A DNA stretch of 18,588 nucleotides from Nitrospinota bacterium (GTDB lineage: Bacteria > UBA8248): contig WTGD01000339.1 of NCBI GenBank assembly GCA_011523725.1, forward strand, positions 1 to 18,588, written 5' to 3'. This document shows positions 13,669 to 18,588 of the stretch, piece by piece (positions within the stretch are counted from its first letter, which is position 1; every line of letters starts with the position of its first letter). Position numbers and translations under genes: made by a program. Under the pieces are notes generated by a model. The model was not told the origin of the DNA, did no database searches, and saw only the letters and a list, made by a program, of their open reading frames with translations.

Positions 13669-13742
13669 GGGTTATTGAAACCCATCTATATGAAGGCGAT
13701 GCAGGTTCGGAAGCGATTGGTTTTGCCGCGCATCTCTCGCCT

Positions 13743-13771
13743 TTCGCACCTCCTTGCATCTGTATTAGAAT
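13743..13771 (+). promoter_or_regulatory. Possible sigma70 promoter for the LLM gene
   Basis: TTCGCA (4/6) and TAGAAT (5/6) are spaced by 17 bases. A predicted start near 13778 would give a leader of about 33 bases before the ATG at 13811. It is moderately convincing because the -35 box is weak. Confidence 0.4.
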
Positions 13772-13775
13772 CGCC

Positions 13776-13788
13776 GATATTCGATATC
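13776..13788. promoter_or_regulatory. Small palindrome at the predicted start site
   Basis: GATAT-TCG-ATATC is a perfect 5-bp inverted repeat around three bases, placed just after the -10 box. The position would suit a repressor operator. It is short enough to arise by chance. Confidence 0.25.
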
Positions 13789-13810
13789 CAAACTGCATGG
13801 GAGTTCTTAT

Positions 13811-14929
13811 ATGACGTCGAATCACGAACGCCCGGAGCCGCGCTTCGACTGGTTCATCCCGATAGACGGCGACGGCGCGCACATCGGCACGCTGCGGGCC
13901 GAGCGTCCGCCCACGTATGAATACCTGAGCCAAGTGGTCCAGGCGGCGGAGGAGAACGATTTCTACTCCATGCTCATCCCCACCCGCTTCGCCAACGGGC
14001 TTTTCGACCAGGGCGCGCCGCTGGCGGAGACCTGGACGATGGTGACGGCCCTCGCCGCGCGAAGCGAGAAGATACGCTTCCTCATCGCCGTGCGCCCGGG
14101 GTTCGTGAACCCGGGCCTGTTCGCGCAGATGGCGGCCACGCTCAGCCAGATAACGGGCGGGCGCGTGGACTTGAACGTCGTGCCCGGCGGCATCAAGGGC
14201 GAGTTCGAGAAGATGGGCGAGCGGATCGACCACGACACGCGCTACGAACGGGCGGAGGAGTTCATCGCCGCCATCCGAAAACTCTGGGAGCGGCCTGAGC
14301 CGATCAGCTTCGAGGGGAAATTCGTGAAGCTGAGTGACGTGCACTGCTCGCCCGGTCCGGCGGGAGAGACGCCTAGGTTCTATCTCGGCGGCGCGTCGCC
14401 CGCCGCGCTCAAGCTCGCGGGCACGCAGTCGGACGTCTACCTGGGCTGGATAGGGCCGGTGGAGGAGACCCGAAAGCATCTGGAGCGCGCGCGGGCCTCT
14501 TTCGCCGAGGCGGGGCGCACGCCTGCCTTCGGGGTGCGCTCCCATCTGGTGATGCGCGACACCGAGGCCGAGGCCTGGGATGAGACGCGCGAGCTGTTAA
14601 GCCGCGCGGATGATTCCGTGAAGGCGCAGCGCGGCGCGCTGGTGGCCGGTACGAGCATGGTGGGCGCCGCCGCGCAGGCGCGCGCGTTCGATGACTTCCG
14701 GGTCGGGCCGCATCTTTGGAACGGCATCTCCCAGGTGAGGGTGAACTGCGGCTCCGCTCTCGTGGGAACGCCCGAACAAATCGCGGAGGAACTCCTTGGC
14801 TACTGGCGGCTGGGCATCGACGAGTTCATCCTGTCGGGCTATCCCCATGTGGAGGAATGCCACCGCGCCGCGCGCGACCTGATTCCCCGGGTCAAGGAGA
14901 TGATAGAGCGCGAACGGGCGGCGGCTTAA
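13811..14929 (+). CDS. LLM class flavin-dependent oxidoreductase, SsuD-like
   Basis: A 372-residue member of the bacterial-luciferase-like family, nearest to alkanesulfonate monooxygenase SsuD, which uses FMNH2 and oxygen to free sulfite from sulfonates. Family stretches are FLIAVRPGFVNPGLFAQMAA (90-109), ATLSQITGGRVDLNVVPGG (109-127), FYLGGASPAALKLA, VAGTSMVGAAAQ, and the SsuD-like end LVGTPEQIAEELLGYWRLGI with FILSGYPHVEE. The ATG follows GGGAG at good spacing. No reductase (ssuE) or sulfonate transporter is next to it, so the substrate may be another organic compound. The next gene, an MDR oxidoreductase, follows after 94 bases on the same strand. Confidence 0.9.
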   Translation: MTSNHERPEPRFDWFIPIDGDGAHIGTLRAERPPTYEYLSQVVQAAEENDFYSMLIPTRFANGLFDQGAPLAETWTMVTALAARSEKIRFLIAVRPGFVNPGLFAQMAATLSQITGGRVDLNVVPGGIKGEFEKMGERIDHDTRYERAEEFIAAIRKLWERPEPISFEGKFVKLSDVHCSPGPAGETPRFYLGGASPAALKLAGTQSDVYLGWIGPVEETRKHLERARASFAEAGRTPAFGVRSHLVMRDTEAEAWDETRELLSRADDSVKAQRGALVAGTSMVGAAAQARAFDDFRVGPHLWNGISQVRVNCGSALVGTPEQIAEELLGYWRLGIDEFILSGYPHVEECHRAARDLIPRVKEMIERERAAA

Positions 14930-15023
14930 AATTGCTGCAGGTTTCGTGTCTTGATGTTTTGATGAGCAATTGCGTTTTTCGTCCCTGATAGACAATTCAT
15001 AATGATTATATAAAGGAGAGATC

Positions 15024-16007
15024 ATGCGAGCCGTCTGGTATGAAGCGTATGGCCCGGCGAAAGAGGTGCTGAAATTCGGCGAACTCGATACCCCCGAGCC
15101 CGGCGCGGGCGAGGTGCGCGTGAGGCTCCACGCCTCGGGCGCGAATCCCTCGGACTACAAGGCGCGCCTGGGTTCCCGCGGCGAGATGCGCTGGCCGAAA
15201 ATCATCCCCCATTCCGACGGCGCGGGCGTGGTCGAGAGCGTGGGCGAGGGGGTGGACGCGGCCCGCGTAGGCGAGCGCGTCTGGATATTCAACGGCCAGT
15301 GGCAGAGGCCCTACGGCACGGCGGCGGAGTTCATCGTGCTGCCCGAGCGGCAGGCGGTTCCCCTTGCGGAGTCTGTGGATTTCGCCCAGGGCGCGTGTCT
15401 GGCGATTCCGGCGATGACGGCCCACAGGGCGCTGTTCATCGACGGGCCGATAACGGGGCAGACCGCGCTCGTCACCGGCGGGGCGGGCGCCGTGGGTCGC
15501 TACGGCGTGCAGCTCGCCAAGTGGGGCGGCGCCGATGTCATCGCCACGGTCAGCAGCGAGGAGAAGGCGGAGATCGCGCGCGATGCGGGCGCGGACCACG
15601 TAGTGAACTACCGCGATGATGACGCGGCGGAGCGCATCCTGGAGATCACAGGCGGAGCGGGCGTGGACCGGATCTGCGAGGTGGATTTCGGCGAGAACCT
15701 CGACGTCACCCGCCGGGTGCTCAAGGGAAACGGCACCGTCGCGGCCTACGGCTCCACGCGGGTGCCTGAGCCGGTGCTGCCCTGGTACCAGATGATGCCC
15801 GAGAACACGGCCATCCGCATGGTGTTCGTCTACACCATGCCGGATTCCGCCATCGCCCAGGCCTGCGCGGACATCAACACCGCGTGTGCGGCGGGCGCGC
15901 TCACCCACCACATCGGCGCGCGGTTTTCCCTGGAAGACACCGCCGCGGCGCACGAGATCATGGAGAATTTCGCGAACATCGGGAACGTAGTGGTGGAGAT
16001 CGACTGA
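15024..16007 (+). CDS. Zinc-free MDR oxidoreductase, NADPH:quinone reductase-like
   Basis: A 327-residue member of the medium-chain dehydrogenase/reductase superfamily, quinone oxidoreductase branch. The N-terminal GroES-like domain has HASGANPSDYKARLG (36-50) and IPHSDGAGVVESVGEGV (61-77). The nucleotide-binding domain has ALVTGGAGAVGRYGVQLAKW (148-167) and the AGADHVVNYR segment. The catalytic-zinc cysteine of alcohol dehydrogenases and the structural four-cysteine loop are absent, as expected for the QOR branch. The ATG is preceded by AAAGGAGAGATC. NADPH preference and the quinone or enone substrate are family expectations, not shown here. The leader is AT-rich (14983-15020) but gives no clear promoter boxes. 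Confidence 0.9.
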   Translation: MRAVWYEAYGPAKEVLKFGELDTPEPGAGEVRVRLHASGANPSDYKARLGSRGEMRWPKIIPHSDGAGVVESVGEGVDAARVGERVWIFNGQWQRPYGTAAEFIVLPERQAVPLAESVDFAQGACLAIPAMTAHRALFIDGPITGQTALVTGGAGAVGRYGVQLAKWGGADVIATVSSEEKAEIARDAGADHVVNYRDDDAAERILEITGGAGVDRICEVDFGENLDVTRRVLKGNGTVAAYGSTRVPEPVLPWYQMMPENTAIRMVFVYTMPDSAIAQACADINTACAAGALTHHIGARFSLEDTAAAHEIMENFANIGNVVVEID

Positions 16008-16220
16008 GGCGGGCAGGGCCGGCTGAGCGCGGAATCTTCTTGAAAAATGGCGCGCGAGAGCCTATATTTGAAATAGAACATAGGGGGTTGATGGAGTGAT
16101 GGAGTCTAGTCCCCTGAAGCAACGCGCCGGCCTCTCGGGGGATGACAAAAGATAGTCGGCGCAAGGCATCTGGACGGCCATCGCGGGACGCGCAGGCACA
16201 ACAGTCGAGAACGATCCATG

Positions 16221-16253
16221 AATGCGGGGCCTCCAGAGGCTCCGCATTTTGTT
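16221..16253 (+). terminator. Rho-independent terminator
   Basis: AATGCGGGGCCTC and GAGGCTCCGCATT (16221-16248) form a near-perfect 12-13 bp stem with one G-U pair and a tiny loop, followed by TTGTT. It lies 213 bases after the MDR stop and 49 bases before the universal stress protein gene, so it separates the two units. The rest of the 16008-16301 gap shows no gene. Confidence 0.65.
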
Positions 16254-16301
16254 AATGAACAATAGGACGTCGTACATTTCTTCATATCGGAGGGAAACGC
16301 C

Positions 16302-16814
16302 ATGCGAATATACGATCCCAAGAAAGTGCTGGCAGCCGTGGATTTTTCTGAACTCAGCCGCGGTGTCCTGAAGGTCGCGGCGGAGATCGGGGAGAACCGC
16401 AACGCGGAAGTCATGGCCATCCACGTGGCCAGAAATCCCGATTACGCGGCCAAATACGGCGGCTATGGCGCGGAACTCGTGGGCACCATCTCTCCGAGCC
16501 GCCTGCTCGAGGATACGCGCATCGAGTTGCAGAGCAATCTCGACGTGATGACGAAACAAATCGAATCGGCCGTGCCCATCGAGACCCTCGTCGTCTTCGG
16601 CGAACCGGTGAAGGAGATCGTCCAGTTCGCCGACACGGGGGATTTCGACCTCCTCGTCATGGGCACCCACGGCCACAACATGGTGAGCCGCTTCCTGATC
16701 GGCAGCGTCTCCGAGCAGGTCTTGAGGCGCGCGCCCTGCCCGGTGTTTCTGCTGAGGGACAAGGTGGCGCTCAAGAAGTTGGAGGAAATGGAAGCGGAAT
16801 CGGTCGAAGGCTAG
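16302..16814 (+). CDS. Universal stress protein, UspA family
   Basis: A 170-residue single-domain Usp with the alpha/beta nucleotide-binding fold, a cytoplasmic stress protein. The start KKVLAAVDFSELSRGVLKVA (7-26) and the end motif MGTHGHNMVSRFLIGSVSEQ (120-139) are typical. The ATP-binding pattern G-x2-G-x9-G-S is intact (G121, G124, G134, S135), so it should bind ATP, and RAPCPVFLLR is the usual last strand. A clear GGAGG lies eight bases before the ATG. It stands alone between two terminators, so it is probably monocistronic. Its exact stress role is not evident. Confidence 0.95.
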   Translation: MRIYDPKKVLAAVDFSELSRGVLKVAAEIGENRNAEVMAIHVARNPDYAAKYGGYGAELVGTISPSRLLEDTRIELQSNLDVMTKQIESAVPIETLVVFGEPVKEIVQFADTGDFDLLVMGTHGHNMVSRFLIGSVSEQVLRRAPCPVFLLRDKVALKKLEEMEAESVEG

Positions 16815-16832
16815 AAGCAAGCCGCGTCGCAC

Positions 16833-16880
16833 CGCCCTCTCCGGCTCTCGCTCGACGACGCGCCGGGGAGGGCGTTTTTT
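16833..16880 (+). terminator. Strong Rho-independent terminator after usp
   Basis: CGCCCTCTCCGGC (16833-16845) pairs with GCCGGGGAGGGCG (16862-16874) over 13 bp with one G-U wobble. A run of six T (16875-16880) follows. It starts 19 bases after the Usp stop. Confidence 0.9.
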
Positions 16881-16958
16881 CGTTTCCCCTCGCTGTCGCC
16901 TTTTGAATGCCCTGTCGTTCACAATCCGTAAATATCGGAAGATGCCTCGTTCCGCATG

Positions 16959-16986
16959 TTGACAAAAATCGACGCTTCCATAGAAT
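16959..16986 (+). promoter_or_regulatory. Strong sigma70-type promoter for the solute-binding protein
   Basis: A perfect TTGACA (16959-16964) and TAGAAT (16981-16986, 5/6) are separated by 16 bases. The predicted start near 16993 leaves a leader of about 144 bases before the ATG. The leader contains a short GGCGG/CCGCC hairpin (17030-17049) and a strong AAGGAGG ribosome site, but no riboswitch I recognise. Confidence 0.75.
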
Positions 16987-17136
16987 GCGCTGTTACCTAG
17001 GCATTATGAGTTGCATTAACGGGCCGAGAGGCGGGTTCATTCATCCGCCGGCAGGCGATTCATCTTGTGGTGGACGCCAGACGCGGTTTTATTTCCTCTT
17101 CTCGGTCGATCCCATGAATGAAGGAGGAACACCCAG

Positions 17137-18585
17137 ATGAGCGAGAAACAGATCAAAAGAAGAAGCCTCCTCAAGGCCGGTCTGGCCACCGCCGTGGCGG
17201 GTCCAGCCGTTCTCGGCGGCGGCAAAGCCCATGCCGGACCCGAGGAGGACGCCGTCGTCAAAGCCGGCAAGAGTCTTGGAGGCGCCAAGCTGAACGGCAT
17301 GATGTGGGGCCTCTACTGGCGCAACTACCCTGACTTGAACCGCGAATTCAACAAGGCCACCGGCATCTCCATGGACAAGGTCAGTGACGTTCCCAACCTG
17401 CAGATTCCCCAGCGGGCGATGGCCGAGGCCATCACGCGCTCGGGCAAGTTCGACATCTTCCACGTCGAGTCCATGATGATTCCCTCCCTCGTGGCGGCGG
17501 GCATGCTCGAGCCTCTCGACGACTACATGAAAGCCGCCGGCTTCGACCTCAAGATGGTGGGCAACTTCGAGACCTTCATGACGTACCAGGGCAAGACCTA
17601 CGCCATGCCCACGGACGGAAACGTCTGCCCGCAGTTCATCCGCAAGGACCTGTTCGACAATCCCGACGAGCGCAAGGCCTTCGCCGACAAGCACGGCAAG
17701 CCCTTGAAGTGGCCGGTCACCTGGGAAGACGAACTCGAGATGATGAAGTTCTTCCACAGGCCCGACAAGGAGCTCTACGGCTTCGGCGGCCTTCGCGACA
17801 AGGCGAACAGCAGCTTCTGGTACTGGATGTACCTTTATAGCGCGGGCGGCTTCCCGTTCGACGACGACGCCAACCCCACGCTGAACACGCCTGCGGCCGA
17901 ATACGCTTTCGACACCTGGCTCGCGCGCAAGCAGGTCTCCCACCCCGAGGCGGGCGCCTGGGGTTCGCCGCAGATGATCCCCCGGATCCGCAACGGCAAG
18001 ATTTTCTCCTGCCAGTACTGGGACGGGATTATCGCGGCCATCGAAAGCCCGACGGCCGGCACGAAGACCAGGGGCATGTGGCGCTACGGCCTGGTGCCGG
18101 GCTCGAAGTTCTCCGGCAAGCTCCTCCACCGCGCCTTCTCCGCGCCCGTGATGGGCATGGTCGTGAACCGGCACAGCCCGCGCAAGAAACAGGCCGTCGC
18201 ATGGGCGATGTACATGAGCACCTACAAGAACAGCGCCGAGGTGGTAGGCCATCCGAAGTTCACCTTCCACGACCCCTGGCATCCCAAGCACATGACAGAC
18301 CCGCAGGTGGTCAAGGTTTACACCAAGGAGGGAATCAAGTCCGTGGAGGACAACCTCCTCGTGACCTGCCCGCCCCCGTACGTGACCGGCTACCAGGAAT
18401 TCAAGGAAGTCGTCGACCGCAACCTCTCCGAGGCCTATGCGGGCCGCAAGAAGGGCGCCAAGAAGGTGATGGGCGACATCCAGAGCGAGTGGGCCAAGAT
18501 CGTTCGCAAGGTCGGCAAGCGCAAGCTCAAGAGGGAGATTCCCTTCTACAAGGCCATGATGCCGAAGATGGACAAACCCATGTAG
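17137..18585 (+). CDS. Tat-exported extracellular solute-binding protein (ABC importer)
   Basis: A 482-residue periplasmic binding protein of the family-1 (sugar-type) class, which captures a solute and delivers it to an ABC permease. The N-terminus MSEKQIKRRSLLKAGLATAV carries a twin-arginine motif (R8-R9, RRSLLK) and a hydrophobic stretch. A likely signal peptidase site is AHA-G at residue 33/34. There is no lipobox cysteine, so it should be soluble in the periplasm. Family features include KFDIFHVESMMIPSLVAAGM, GMLEPLDDYM, MPTDGNVCPQFIRKDLFDN and WPVTWEDELEMMKFF. The ATG has AAGGAGG upstream. The gene ends three bases before the window edge, so any permease and ATPase genes lie beyond. Its ligand cannot be read from sequence; Tat export suggests folding before export. 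Confidence 0.92.
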   Translation: MSEKQIKRRSLLKAGLATAVAGPAVLGGGKAHAGPEEDAVVKAGKSLGGAKLNGMMWGLYWRNYPDLNREFNKATGISMDKVSDVPNLQIPQRAMAEAITRSGKFDIFHVESMMIPSLVAAGMLEPLDDYMKAAGFDLKMVGNFETFMTYQGKTYAMPTDGNVCPQFIRKDLFDNPDERKAFADKHGKPLKWPVTWEDELEMMKFFHRPDKELYGFGGLRDKANSSFWYWMYLYSAGGFPFDDDANPTLNTPAAEYAFDTWLARKQVSHPEAGAWGSPQMIPRIRNGKIFSCQYWDGIIAAIESPTAGTKTRGMWRYGLVPGSKFSGKLLHRAFSAPVMGMVVNRHSPRKKQAVAWAMYMSTYKNSAEVVGHPKFTFHDPWHPKHMTDPQVVKVYTKEGIKSVEDNLLVTCPPPYVTGYQEFKEVVDRNLSEAYAGRKKGAKKVMGDIQSEWAKIVRKVGKRKLKREIPFYKAMMPKMDKPM

Positions 18586-18588
18586 GAC

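Larger units (their letters stand above)
13504..13810. other. Spacer between divergent genes
   Basis: Of this 307-base gap, 13504-13640 shows no gene. A weak minus-strand box pair (TTGACT, 17 bases, TAATCT, near 13550-13580) could serve the coiled-coil gene. The palindromic repeat at 13641-13668 and the mini-hairpin GGGTT-ATTGA-AACCC (13669-13683) follow. The rest carries the putative promoter and operator of the LLM gene. Confidence 0.6.

Noticed and set aside
16987..17136. Riboswitch in the leader of the solute-binding gene
   Set aside because: Only one 5-bp hairpin is visible, and no conserved core of a known riboswitch class is recognised.

Overview
The window is about 18.6 kb of high-GC DNA from a bacterial chromosome. 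Genes are densely packed and often overlap by 4-7 bases, and several start with TTG behind a good Shine-Dalgarno sequence. A Tat-exported solute-binding protein, a NapG/MauM-like ferredoxin, LLM-flavin and HpcH/FAH family enzymes and short GC-rich palindromic repeats between genes suggest an uncultivated Gram-negative of Tectomicrobia/Desulfobacterota/Proteobacteria type. That placement is an inference from gene content, not from a marker gene.

Layout. (a) 2-1639: 5'-truncated glycogen branching enzyme glgB, ending at a repeat-derived terminator. (b) 1750-2551, minus strand: a promoter, tRNA-Cys(GCA) with encoded CCA, and 25 bases later a PNPOx-fold flavoprotein. (c) 2682-6150: hemE-hemH-hemG, three overlapping genes for late haem synthesis. 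The ferrochelatase has an unusual N-terminal cysteine cluster. (d) 6256-6756: an unrecognised 166-residue protein. (e) 6757-7051: a MITE-like repeat region. (f) 7052-9522: a four-cluster Fe-S protein (minus) divergent from an aconitase/isopropylmalate-dehydratase-like large and small subunit pair (plus). (g) 9523-9839: a repeat-rich spacer. (h) 9840-11525, minus strand: an HpcH/HpaI-type aldolase followed by a fumarylacetoacetate-hydrolase family enzyme. (i) 11750-12855: a VOC metalloenzyme overlapping an unknown membrane-anchored protein. (j) 12922-13503, minus: a membrane-anchored coiled-coil protein built of 11-residue repeats. (k) 13811-16007: a SsuD-like LLM flavin oxidoreductase and a quinone-oxidoreductase-like MDR enzyme. 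(l) 16302-16814: a universal stress protein. (m) 17137-18585: a Tat-exported ABC substrate-binding protein behind a strong promoter.

Function. Only the haem operon forms a clear pathway (uroporphyrinogen to haem). The dehydratase pair, HpcH aldolase, FAH enzyme and VOC protein look like pieces of organic-acid or aromatic ring-cleavage catabolism, but no complete route is present and substrates cannot be assigned. I see no CRISPR array, toxin-antitoxin pair, phage gene, transposase or clear defence system. The best leads are the cysteine-bearing ferrochelatase, the Fe-S protein with a Cys-to-Ser change in its first cluster, the hendecad coiled-coil protein, and the two interacting families of intergenic repeats.
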